From Halictus rubicundus (lineage: Eukaryota > Arthropoda > Insecta > Hymenoptera > Halictidae), in assembly GCF_050948215.1 (NCBI RefSeq), contig NC_135155.1:12232001-12296000 (forward strand): a stretch of 64,000 bases of DNA, in the 5' to 3' direction. Positions 40,201-53,818 of the stretch are shown one piece after another. The notes under the pieces are model-generated. The model searched no databases. It was not told the DNA's origin and saw only the letters and a list, made by a program, of their open reading frames with translations. Positions within the stretch are counted from its first letter, which is position 1. Each line of letters starts with the position of its first letter. A program made the position numbers and the translations under genes.

Positions 40201-43200
40201 AATAGTTTTCCTTAGAACTATCTGTCGTATACGTGTATACGATATTTAATGAACGAGCTCAATATTTATTCCAAATCAATTCTGTCAATTTGAAATTGAT
40301 TCAAAATTTATTCGATATCAGGTGATGATTATTTCAACTAAATGTTCGACCGAGTGCAATAAGATGATTAACGGATCCAGATACAGTACGACAAATATTT
40401 ACACAAATTGATAAAGAGCTGCCTAATTGGAGTTAAACATTGCCATCTGTGTAATCACGAAGACCGACCGTCTTCTAAATCCTAGAGTACAGTTTATTAA
40501 GCAGAAAAGAATGGCTAGTGTTGCTTATGGTAATTAATAGTTGAATAACCGATAGCTTATTAACAATATACATGATTTCCTCTGACCACTATTTATTTAG
40601 GTCGCTGTATTATCATTTAAAATTCAAATCGTTAATTACTAATCTTATCGAACACCAAACGCGACTGGCACGTGTCATAAGTTCATCTTATAAAAATATC
40701 TGGACTTAATTTACTTAGATTTTATGCGATTTTTATTATGTGTCTAAATCAAATAATTCAATCAATCGTTCTCCATGGAAAAAAAATATATAAAACTTAA
40801 TTTCAATTCTAAAGTTAAATAAATTACTCCAGTCTTTCGGAAGCATTATTAACGTTGACTCGGAACTGGTTCGAATAATGAAAAGTGTAATCGTCACAGA
40901 GAAAGAAGAATGATCTCTTTCCCACGTGGGTTTGTTTCCACGGTGAAATTATCTGACTGTTAAACAGTCTCGTTGTAAATTGAACCGGTTGTGTTACGAC
41001 GTAACGATATTGTTCACCGTTCACCGTCTGACGGTTGTTGACAACGAATACGTTTCGGTTAGAGCGTCGTTATTATTCCGGCGTTGAGACCGTCACACGA
41101 AACTAACTTGGCAACAGGACAAAACCGAGGTGGCCGAGAGAGGCTGCCAGCCGAGTTAGATGGTTCGAAGATAGCCCAAACTCGACTTAGAGTATATGAA
41201 ATAACACGCCCGAGGTGTTTTTGGATCACCTGGAACGCGTTTAATGGGTTGCATTCCGTTCAGTTGAAAAATAACAGGAACTCGACCATTTTTTTTATAA
41301 ACAAAATCATGTCACTTTAAAAAATCAATATGCACATCTTATTGTACGATGTTCGAGTAGTATTTGCTGAAAATTTGAGCTGAATAGCTCAATATAGAAA
41401 GACGTGGCAGCCATTTTCTTATAACAATGTTTCGGGGAGTGTACCTATGAGCAGTTGAAAAATAGGAGAGCATCAATTTTGTTTACATATAAAATTGTGT
41501 TTATTTGAAAAATTAATATGTACATCTTATTCTGTGATATCTAAATAGCATTTGCTGAGAATTTGAACTGCATGGCACAAACTAGAAAAGCGTGACAGCC
41601 ATTTTCTTATAATATTCTTTTGGGGGGGTGTACTTATCAACTGTTAAAAAATGATAGAAGATCAACAATGTTTGTTATATATAAAATTATCTTTCTTTGA
41701 CAAATCAATATACAGGGTGTTCCAAAAATGTTGTACCATCTTGAAGGGGGCGATTCCCGGGTTCATTTGAAGTAACTTTTTCCTTTGCGAAAATCTTCTA
41801 CGCGGCTTTGTTAAGGAGTTATTAACGAAAAACACGGTCCAATCAGGGCACGGCTGCAGCGGACGGACTTCGTCACGGCGCAGGCGCCGCTGAGCGTGGC
41901 GTTGGCATTGGTTGAGTCGGAATTCGTCCGCTGTAGCCGCGCCCTGATTGGTCCGTGTTTTTCGTTAATAACTCCTCAACAAAGCCGCGGAGAAGATTTT
42001 CGTAAAGAAAAAAGTTACGTCAAATCACCTCAGGAATCGCCCATTTCAAGGAAGTGCGAAATTTTTGGGACAACCTGTACACATCTCATCATATAATTAA
42101 TATTTAAGTAGTATTTGTTAAAAAATTTAATCAAATATCTTAAACTGGAACCCCATGGCAGCAATTTTTCCGAAACCATTTCTGCAAAATACCGAAATTT
42201 AATCCAATACACTTTTTTGACGGAGATACTTTGAGAAAATATTCCGGAAGGATCGTACTGATAGAATACGCCATTTTTAAAAAAATCCGATCTTTCTTAT
42301 TTCACGAAAGGTAGCCCCTAAATTACTATCGCATGAAAAAAGCGGAAACAATTTCTACGAAACACTTTTATCTTTTTTTCCGGCAAGGTGACCGTCAGAT
42401 AGCCTAACGCTTATCTTACCTCATTTTCCTGGTATAGAACTATCATGTACAGAGGTATCACGTGCGGATCTTGCTTCGTAGAAACTAATAACAACGAACT
42501 ATCAGCTAACGCGCAAATTAACCACAATGTTCAATACTCGAACCTTGCTCCTAACCAGATTTTTTAAATGGCGAGATAAACGCTTCTACTAAAATACTTT
42601 ATCAAATTTCGAGATTACGTAAAGATCTGCCTGCCAATGACAATTACATAGCGAGCATTGCACGCCGAACCAAGGAATGCATAGATAGTGAGCAAGTTCG
42701 AAAGTCCGAAGTTATTAAATGTTAAACATATTGCCAGTTATCGCCCGAAATCAAACAGCAGCATACTCGGCGGTACGTTTCCTCAACATTCGCTCCGCGT
42801 TCAAGGAATTTCTCTAAGTGAAAATTGTATTAGTATTTGTTCGAAGTGAAGGGATTGCGCAAGTCACTGATATTTTATTGTTAGGCGATGATTTTTTATT
42901 CCGCGTGTTACGTGTAGCGCCTGGCGAATCGCGACTGCGTTGCAAAGTGTTGCTAAATTAGCACCGGCCGGTTTGAAAAAATAGAGAGAAAAAAAAAAGA
43001 AAAACACCTGCCGTTGTGCAAAACGCGTACGGAGATACACCTTCGAGGTTGCTTTCGTCGGTGCCGGCTACGAGATAATCATAGACCGCAAGATCTTTAT
43101 GCAAATTCGCACTTTTATTGGCGTTTTTTACGAGGAACGCGAACGGGTGACGTGGTTTCTTCGTCAACGATATTTAATTAGATTAAAAATGAAAGAGACA

Positions 43201-46200
43201 TTTTGTAGTTTTTTTTTTTTACATATTAAACACTTTTTTCCGTTCCAGATGAACACGCACTGTTGCAACAAAGTATCTTTTAATTGATTTCCCTGCACTT
43301 CGACAACCAGTAATTGATTCTCAAAGTCAAATGTTTGGTTTTAGAAATTTTTTACGATTCAACAGTAAAAGATGCCAATGTGTCTTGGGCGGAATACGGA
43401 CTGTCCAAAGTACAGATATTTTTTTTATAACTTTACAAGCTTCTAGACTTGTATAAATAATTTTTGAAATCAACAGGGGAAGATATACTATTCTTTCGGA
43501 TATTCTTCAACTTTAAACATTTTTTGTTCTCTAATTGTAAGAGGTATGCAAATGTTTTCTATGTAAAACGATTCTGTGGATTGAATATTAACACATTTTT
43601 TAAACAAATAATGTTTGGGACACTGTTAGCGCACCATTCGATTTTTTTGTGCTGAAACTGTAGAAGCCGCGGAAATGTATCTTACGTAGAAAAATTCTGT
43701 AGACTCTCCCAAATACAACGACACATTTTAATACAACATCACAAACATTAAAACCTGCTTAAACAATGTTCAAACGGAACGAGCCAACTATAAAGCACCA
43801 ATTTTGTCTAATATTTTTCGAATTATTTAACAAAACAGGAAACTTACGAAAAATTTAAACATACCATATCATACAGCAGACCCCTTTCATTATAAACCGT
43901 AAAAGAAGCTCCGAGCACAGACTTCGTGTACTACGAATAAAATTAATTTTAGCAAAAAAAGTTTTCAAGTTCAATTTCTGGCGTTCCAAATTCCGAAGGC
44001 CTGACACTCACTATCAATCACAATGATCAGGGCGGTTCTGCGAATTTTTCTACAGCCGGCAGGTCGTTGATAATCAAGACGGTAACACGAGTGGCAGGTT
44101 ACTTTCGCTTTCGCGGTGATTTGTGTTTTTGAGGCGACCGAAAGAGATTGACTCGAATGAAAAGGGGTCAACGAGCAAATCTACGGCTGGTATCACTTGC
44201 GTAACAAGCTGCGGTTACAGCAGAGAGCTGTTTCGCTTCTGACACGAGCCGCGTCGATTATTTATAGAAAATAAAGGAATCGCCGATAACGTCGAACAGT
44301 GTTTTCGTGGAACCTGTAACGCGAGTGAGGAAACAAAAAAATATCTCTTCGCCACGCACTGCATTCGCTTTTGCTAACCACGCTGCTAGAATGTTGCGTG
44401 ACATCGGGTTAACAATTATTTACATCGCTGTTTCGCAAGGAATCTGCGAGAGTCGGCTGATTAGGTGACATTCAAGCAAATCGGTGATCTTTGATATAAA
44501 TTACAACGTATATTATTGGGAAACATTCTATAAGAATATCCGAATGTCAATAATTTCACTTGTTAAAAAATTCGTTGCGAAGGAAAAGAGAAATTTTTTA
44601 GTTTGAGGATTTTTTGCGTTTCATCCGTAAGATCTATGCGAACGTTTCTTGCGTAGAACGATTCTGTACACTTCGAAGAACACAACAGTATTTTTTATAA
44701 TAGTGTTATAAACAATTAACCGTGTGCAAAAAATGTTTGAAGCTAACTGGGCACCGTGTTCATACTTCTATCTGTTTTAGATGAAGTTCAACTTTGAGAA
44801 TAAATTTCGTGGTTTAAATTTAAACACTAGACGAATTGTTTCTTTTTTTTTTTTACCAAAATCCCCACAAAATCAATTCAACAAATGTATCTAAAAATTT
44901 CTGGTGACAAAAAATATTCTCGTCAAATTCTACGGATATATTCGACTAACAAAATATCATGAACTGATGTTTCAGAGAACGGTATCAACGCCGCAAGTCA
45001 GCCGACAATAGTCACAGCCACGAAAGACAGAAGAAAATTTAACCAAAAGGTACGCGGCGTTTCCCGATTGCACCGGAAACCGATAAAATCATGCCCCGCA
45101 CGTCTCCAACATAACCTGCAAGCTAAATCAAACACGTGTCCCATCGAACAAGCGTTCAAACACGCACACGTACACCGAGAAATGATTTTCATTATTTGTT
45201 CCTTGTCGACTTTACCGCGAATGTTTATATGCGATTTTCAAATTTCACACAGTCGAGGTAATAAAATAGAATTTTATTGTATATATGAAGATAAAAATGT
45301 TACACGAAAAACATTTCACGGTCTTTTTACGATCCTGTGCGGGGGGCGCATAAAGATTCGCGACGATCGACGAGAGTTTATGCAACGGTGAATGAGCTTT
45401 TCGTGGGGCAACGTTATTAACAAGTTTATGGGACGCAATTAAAATTTAGTTGGTACATTTTACAGGCGAGCGACTTCTCGGACATCGGCGATTGGCCAAC
45501 CTTGGGCGCTCAAGGAGAGGTGGGTCGCAATTTATTTATCGTTTTTCTTAGCGTCCTTCGACTAACTTTTTGTCAATCCGATAAACAAAGTCACTACCGC
45601 TCGCTTCTGTTGCTACTCTAACTTCTCCTATTTTTGTTTAACTCCTAACAGTTTCAGGAATCACGTCAGCATAGCATAAATCTTGAGTGCACGATAGAAT
45701 TTGATTTTCTAGACAATTTTCTGAACCTCTCCGTGTAGCAGAAGTCGACTTTTGTTGAGTAACAAACAACATCTATTCTCTATATTTTACTTTAATGTTG
45801 CTTTATTAATTGATTTTTGACTTACTATTTTCAATTTTAATATTGTTTTACATAAGTTATAAAGAATCAGTTATCTCATCCCCTTGCCTTATGGATTAAA
45901 AAAAAAAAGAAAACTATCAAATCTTTTGCGTTGTGATTTTGTACACATAATCATTGGTATTTGAAGTACACGTGTGATATTTTTCTTTCGTGTTATACAT
46001 TTTTTTATAGAGTATATTTTGAAAAACATGGATAGACAGTCGCCACGGTTCCAGTCTTGTTACTTATCGGATATATAAAAATGAAGTTGTTTGAAGGATA
46101 ATTCTTGAAATCATTATTGAATTCAGTTTCAAAGTTGTATAACCACTTGTTTGACTTCATATTGCAAGGGGTTGAAGAGAATTAGTTATAGCAAAAGCTA

Positions 46201-49200
46201 GAACTCATAAAGTATTGACACATACCTATGAGCGTAGACTTCTTGCAAGAGTGACACTGAATACACCATTACCAATGTGGACTTATATATTATCTATGAG
46301 ACATGGTTGCATTCACACAATCCACGCATCTTAAAAATTCTATTTCATATTAATTCTTTGCCAGTGTTAACCTAGAAAGTAGCATTGAATATATGAGAAC
46401 AAAATTTCTCTCTAGAAGAAGGCGGTCGCTGTAACAGCACAGAAGCAAAATGGTGTAACTGAACCAAACAGCGTTAAAGAAAGCACGGGAACGATAGAGA
46501 GCAGAGGGAAGGAGAACAAGGAGCAAAATCACTGCCAAGATGACAGCGATGAGCATTTTGAAGGCAGTGAAAAGAAAAAGAAAGGTAATTGTCTACAGTT
46601 AGGAACGGAGAGCAGTCGGAATTTTTTTTGGGTTGCTCCTATCGCAGTTGTTCTCTTCTATAATCATTTCTCGATGCTGTTACAAATCATTAAAAATATG
46701 TCTTGTATTTTTCAGTAAACAAACAAAAGTGGGTGCCCCTGGAAATTGATATAACAAAGAGCAGAAGTAAAAGGGAACGGTCTCCAAAGTACTATAACCA
46801 CAGAGAGAAAAATGGAGAAGGTATGTCTTGTTTTATTTCTGCTAATGTATTGTAAGATGACATTAAATGACCTTGAATATGTAACCTTCATAATACAAGT
46901 CATTGTACTCAACTTCAAACACCCAATTAAAATATAAATACAAAAGTATAATATTCTGTTAAAAAAAAAGAAACAAAATTTAACTTTGATATGTTCTTTA
47001 AATCTGCATCTAATAAAAAAAATTAATATCAAATAGTAGACCATTCGAAACCAACCATAATCATAGCGAGCAAAAGGTTCAGATAAACTGTTGTTCCACC
47101 CTGCATATAGTTGATTATCTTAAAATCTGATTGAAGATTGAGTCGAAGCACTTTTATACAACATTAAATAATAAAAAAACTGTTTAGCAGAAACAAATCT
47201 TATTTCATAGTGCTAATTGAATACGTTCGAATGCCTAAAAGTATTTTAGCAAATTTTTACAGGCTTTTTAGAATGGATTTACATTGAATATTTTAAATTG
47301 ACAGTGTAAAATAATACTTACGTCTGCTAGAAAGTTTTCTATGGTTTCCGAGATAATTGCATGACCGCATGTATTTGGAATAGCGCGCACCCGTGTATGT
47401 TGTGTGATCGTTCATGCTTAACGTCGAGGCTCTGGCTTTTACAGATACAGATTCGTTCAGGGATAGAGAGCACGAGAGGAGAGGATACAACGCGAGAGGA
47501 GGACGCGGAGGACGGAGTTTCAGAGGGAGAGGAGGACGTGGTGGCCGGGGCGCCTTTCGGGGTAGCTATAGGCACAGGCACGACTGTGACTATTCATACT
47601 TCACAAGAGACTACATGCAGGTGCCTGTACACATCATACTCTACCAATTTATACAGTTTTATAACACCAAACTGTGCTACAGTGTCACTTATTATTAGAT
47701 TGTGGATTTTTATGCATTTATGAAAAAATTGGATAGATGAAATTCGGAAAGTAGTGAGAAGATTAAGAGGGTTGAAGCATATTGATACACTATTTTCAAT
47801 CTATTAAACTTATTAAATCAAAAGAGAACTTTCCATTATGTTTCTGTTTGTTGCAATTGTTGAAGAATATTTTTATTCTGTATAAAGATCCGCAGTCTAC
47901 TTCTTACTCAGTCTAGTAACAATAACTATAATGATGAAAATTGATGGGAATCTCTCAGAATACCCCTGTTGAACAATTGAAAGTAGAACTGATGTTTAAT
48001 CTTCTAGACAATAGAATACAAGAGTACAAACACGGTTGCGTCAAAGTATATTTTTGCAGATGCATAAATACGGACTTCCAGCTTACATGATGCCTTACAT
48101 GGGAACATTTTATTTCGATAATACGAATTTCATTAACGGAGATGATGTAACGACGCTCAAAGAATATATAAAGAATCAAATGTGAGTTTGCAGCCCCTTT
48201 AAAGAGATTAATATCATTGTACAATTGTCACAACGATTTATTCTATAATTCTATTTATTTTTATTATTCTATAATTTCCAGAGAATACTACTTCAGTGAA
48301 GAGAATCTTTTAAGAGACTTTTTCCTACGTCGCAAGATGGACGCGCAAGGATTTCTACCTATCACCCTAATCGCATCCTTCCACCGGGTGCAGACTTTAA
48401 CGACAGACGTGGGCCTTGTCATCGAAGCGATCATGGAGTCTGACAAATTGGAGTTGGTGGATGGATTCAAGGTACAAAAAATCCTAAACTGATACTATCC
48501 CAGGGCACAGATACTTAGAAATCCACCTACATTCCACGTGTAAGTGGATAAAAGATTTGTGCCAGAGAAAATTGAAGAGGATTCGCTAACCCCATTAGAA
48601 CCTATCAATGGTGTTTGAAAGTAGGCCTCGTCACAGCTAAATATTCCAATTGTTTTTCACAATTGACTTAGAAAATTTTTATTTTCCATCAAATCTGCAG
48701 TCTAGTTATGCCTGTCTGTAGTTCTACAGTTAAATTGGACCTGGAAGTAGAATCACTTAGTGTCGAAGCATACCATCAGAATTGCTAAGTGGTATGATCT
48801 TGATTTCCAGGTCAGAACTACCATAGACCCTCTGAAGTGGCCCATCCTCGACGCAGCCGGGAACCCGGTCTTCTCCGAGTCGTCGTCAGATAGGTCGAAT
48901 TCGTCGCAGAACGAAGTAATACTCTTCTCGTCGAAATCCGCTTTTTGTCCCGCCGCCACACCCTTACCGACGACCCCTCTTCCCCCAGTTCCGCGTTTTC
49001 TTCAATCCAATCTCTCGACAGTAGGCAGGCTCAGCGAATCGGAGAGTGTGTCCTCGTCGATAGGCGAAAATCTGAATCCCGACGTGCCGGAGTTCATACC
49101 CAATGAATTGACCAGTAAGAACAACGAGTCCATAGCAGCGGAGGCTGCGAGCGACTCACAGACGAACGAAATACAGTCCGCTCAATCGCAAAGCATTCCA

Positions 49201-52200
49201 ACGTCGTGGAACTATAACGCGTCCTCCAACCTGGACGACAAAGCGTCCTTGACCCTCAAATGTCCTGGTAATAGCGCTGCATCGGCGGCCAAGGTCAATG
49301 GAGAGATGCAGGCGCCCAGCGACGACGTCTGGAAAGAAGTAATTTCATTATTTAATCTGAAAATTCAAGACTCTTCTGCTTTAACTAAACTATTCGGCAT
49401 AGAAATGACTATGTCAATTAAAAACATGAATAGAATTATACACTTTTTACTTAATGATAAAAATATTTATTTCTTTGGCTATATATTATTAAAAAAAAAT
49501 GGCTAAAAATTTGTATAGTCACATTCTCGTTATTTTTTATGAAGTAATGTAAACTAGTTACACAAGCATTCGCTCTAGTTTATAATGAGACGCGATTAAT
49601 AAGCAATAAATATTCATGGAATCACTGTAGGTGAGGCGAAGGGTGAAACCGTCACACAAGGAGAGAAACGAGGAGAGAGAGAAGGTTGATAACATCAAGA
49701 GCGAGGAGAGAGAAGAGCTGGACTTCCAGTTCGACGAGGAACTCGACACACCGCCTCCGACCGGCCGACACAATGCGTTTTCCGAATGGTTGGTTGCGTC
49801 ATCCTAGTGTGTTAATTTCATTATCTTTGTTGTCGAATATCAGGACTAATATATATTGATGAACGATTTACGCAGGTCCGAAGACGACGAAGATTACGAG
49901 TTGTCGGACAAAGATTTAAACAAGCTCTTAATCTTCACGCAAACAACGGTGTCGTCGTCTATGTCGACGACGCGGATACCCAAACACGAGGGCCACGATC
50001 GAACCGGCGACTGGACGACCAGGGTAAAGATAACTCAGGACCTCGAGCAGGCCATTAACGATGGTCTGTACTACTACGAGGAAGATTTGTGGACCAAAGA
50101 TGGTCAAAGAGTAAGTTCCAGCTTCCATCACTGGTTTGAAAAGGTTGCGCCAAAATAATTGAGCTCGAACTGTTGATGTTCAATCGCAAGAAACAGGAGC
50201 TGCATAAACATGTGTTCCTCGTCTTAATAATTTTAATACGTCACAAGTAACACAATAACTTCAAACTATCGTTGAAGTGGGAAAAAAATTGTTGATGCTA
50301 ATTTTACAGTATCCGCTTAAGAAAATTAAATTAGGAACACGTGATCCATTATTGTAGCGCATCCTGTAAAACAAGGTTTTGAAATTGTATTCACGTGTTT
50401 GATTTCGTCTACAGTATAGTTCCTGTTCGTCGATTGGAAGCTACAAAACGGTGAACGTGATAAGCCAAGAAGACTTCGCGAAAATGGCGCCTAAAGCCCC
50501 CAAGAAAACGAACCCCGAAGTTCCTCCTCCACCGCCGTCGGCGATGGACGACATGGAGGTCTCGCAGTCGCTTCCAACACAGGTATTCCCCTTCGGTACC
50601 GTATCAGCTTGGTCTAGACACTTTCAGGTATTAATGTAGATATTTTTCTTTGGTCCTCAGGTGCCAATAACCATAGATATTCAAGAGAAGAGAGATCGTC
50701 GAGCGGAGAAGAACCGCAGGAACGACAAGTCCAGGCTGAGTAGAAGCGGCAGAAGCGGAGTAGTCCCGCGATTCTTCGCCGTTGTCAAGGATGAACCTTC
50801 GGTCGACCCCAGAACGCCACGAAAGAGGAAAACGCGACACAGCAATAACCCACCTGTTGAGCACCATGTTGGGTGGATCATGGATGTCCGAGAGCACCGG
50901 CCGCGCACATATTCTACAGGGTAGGTAGTCGAGGATAGCTGCAATGCACAGAGCATTTTATTTGTAAATCTCTTTTGTCCTAGAAAGATCGTAGCTACTG
51001 GATTAGCTGACTTCTCACTAACACGAACACTAGAAATTGACCCAGCGATGATTCTGTAAATCATAGTCTAAAAAATATTTTTCTAATATTGCAGAAGCAG
51101 CGCAGGAACAAGTCCCAGCGAAGGCTACCTGGCCAGCAGTTATGGCAGCGTGCCGCAATCTCTTCCCACGTTCCAGCATCCGAGCCACGCTCTTCTGAAG
51201 GAGAATGGTTTCACCCAGCAAGTGTATCACAAATACCACTCGCGTTGCTTAAAGGGTAAGAGATATAAAATCGTGATCGTCACACATATGTGACGCTGGT
51301 CGTGAACATGTTGATGGAAGTTTACATGATGATACCATTTAATTTTGTCTTCTTTTCCCGGCTGAGGGAATGTTAGTGATGAGAAAAGAGGATCTGAGAA
51401 CTTCTTCATTCCGATTCAAAATGACCATCGTTGAAGAGTGGAGGTTTCAGTTATATTTATTGTGTTTCAGAGCGCAAGAGACTCGGAATCGGTCAGTCTC
51501 AAGAAATGAACACGCTCTTCCGTTTCTGGTCGTTCTTCTTGAGAGAGAACTTCAATCGTACCATGTACGAGGAGTTCCGAACCATAGCCAAAGAGGATGC
51601 CTTAGAAGGTTACCGGTACGGTCTGGAATGCCTTTTCCGATTCTACAGTTACGGTCTGGAGAAGAGGTTCAGACATCACCTTTACAAGGACTTCCAGGTC
51701 GAAACGATACAAGATTACGAAAGCGGTGTGTACAATTTCTTAGAAAAAAATGTTGCCTGTATTAGGTTGTTGTACACGAAACATCCGGTTTTAGATTGCA
51801 AATCTTATGAATAGACTGCGGATCTTTATGTAGAATAAACATTTTCCGAATAAATTGCAATTTGCCATAAATGCATAAACGCCGCAGTCTAGTTATGAAG
51901 CACTTTGATCAATAAATACTATTATAGTCTGAAGAACTATTAATTTAGAATTTTAAAATACAAAGCTGATCTTTAAGGTCCTATCTTCAATTCTTACTTA
52001 GGTATCTACTTTGACTTCGAAATCAGATTTATTTCTTAAGGTCAATCTATGTGTTTGTCGCATATGCTTTTTATACGAATGGAAAAATGACTATTAGGTC
52101 AGTACAAAAATTCGCGCCAGATTTCGTGTTAAAATGCAGGGAATTGGGCATGAACTTGTGCACTGATCTAATACATTGGCGATAGCATTATGCGATGCTT

Positions 52201-53777
52201 GATCAAAATGTGCTGGTCAATGAATACACTATTCATTGATGATAAAAAGATCTTAAAACTGGGTGTGACAACCTTGTAAGTGAGGAACGCGAATGACCAA
52301 AAAGTCCCATTTCTACCGTAATACAGTCGAGAAACTTGCAATAACTAGTTATAACTACATAAAATCCGCAGTATTATTAATTACAATACTACTTTGATCA
52401 ATAGAATTCATTTAGAAAGAAGTCATGTTTGTTTAACGTTACTGTTACAAATCGCACATTTCGTATTCAACAACCTAATATGGATGGACATGTAGGCTGT
52501 TCGATTGTTTGGTCTCGCGACAGTTGAACGGTTGAAATGTGCTAAAGCAACAGGTATGTAATGTTGATGCTGCGAGGACCCCTCTACCTCGTAGGTGGTG
52601 CTCAGCATGACAACATAAAACTTCCAATTAAAAGTCTACGTATGATTTTTGTTGCGGAACGTGTTAACATTGATTTCACTTGATAGGTCAATTGTACGGA
52701 CTCGAGAAGTTCTGGGCGTTCCGAAAGTATTACAAACAGTCCAATCAGCTGCAAGTGGATGCCAAATTACAGGAATATTTGTCCAAGTTCAAGAGCATCG
52801 AGGACTTCAGAGTGGTGGAGGTGAGGAGATGCTAATCAATTATGTTAAAAGTGGGTGCTACCTTTGGTCAGACCATCCTTGGTAACAAATGTCAAAGCAA
52901 CACATATAAATCTATTACAAGATCTAGTTATGAATTAGGTGGGACATCCTATCCAAGTTCCTCAATCCTTAACCTTTCCACTTTCTGAACTACTTCTCAA
53001 CTATTTCAGCCTCAAATAAATTAGATTCAAGTTAGGTAAGACACCCCATCCAAGCTCCTCATAATCCAGGCGTTTCCCACTTTTACAATCGCGTCCACAA
53101 AAAAGAAGCAACAGCGCCTAATCATCATCAACTATTTCAACTTCGAATAAACTAGATCCAAGTTAGGTAGGACACCCTATCCAAGCTCCTAGTAATTAGG
53201 ACATCCTTACTCATGTTCCTCAATCTATACCCACTTCCACAGTCGCTTCTACAAAAGACAAGCGACAGTGCCTAACAGTGTCCTTAAACATTTCAGCCCC
53301 GAATAAACGAGATGCTGCAGGCGTTCGCCGCGAACTCCCGCTCGCAAGCAGCGAAGAGACGCAACAGGAGCGTGTCTGAGAGCGCCGGAGGGATGGACGT
53401 ATCCCCAACGAATCGGGTCCGCCGACTGTCAGGCGGGTCCAGCACAGTGACACTGCCAACGACCTCGAGCTCGGAGAGCAGCAGCCATCCAGGTGCACAG
53501 AAGTCTCGCGTGGACTCGGTGAACCTGCCCCAGTTCCGTAACCGTGCCGGTTCGTTCGGCTCGGGTCGTCTCGGCCATTCCAGACGGCGAAACGAGGTGT
53601 CCTGTTCCTCGAGCAGTCAACGCGACCTTAGCAAGCAGCAGCCACGCAGCAGACAGAACTCCGGCTCGTTTGCTCGTCCACAGGAGGTGAGCAAGACGCA
53701 GACCAACACTGCCAGGCAGCCCGGCAAGTCCGAACAGAGTAAATCGTCCTCGTCCTCGTCCTCATCGTCGACGTCGA

Positions 53778-53818
<41 letters not shown>

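Larger units (their letters stand above)
29111..44975 (+). other. larp intron 1 (15.9 kb), repeat-rich
   Basis: The donor GTGAGT at 29111 and acceptor GTTTCAG ending at 44975 fit phase 1 and give a Glu codon at the junction. The intron holds the degenerate minisatellite at 30640-31030, ~190 bp repeats at 32380-35540, the GATTCGAAATTG-type array at 38220-39720, a possible alternative first exon at 40088-40124, and a tandem array at about 41265-42180 interrupted by a MITE. CpG-rich islands near 34400-34620, 36950-38150 and 39720-40130 stand out from AT-rich surroundings and may be regulatory. I see no independent protein-coding gene. Confidence 0.85.

Noticed and set aside
49339..49506. Read-through extension of LARP1 exon 9 as an alternative C-terminus
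   Set aside because: A good donor (GTAATT) at 49339 and an in-phase next exon with strong LARP1 similarity make splicing the rule. The extension is AT-rich and repeat-like.
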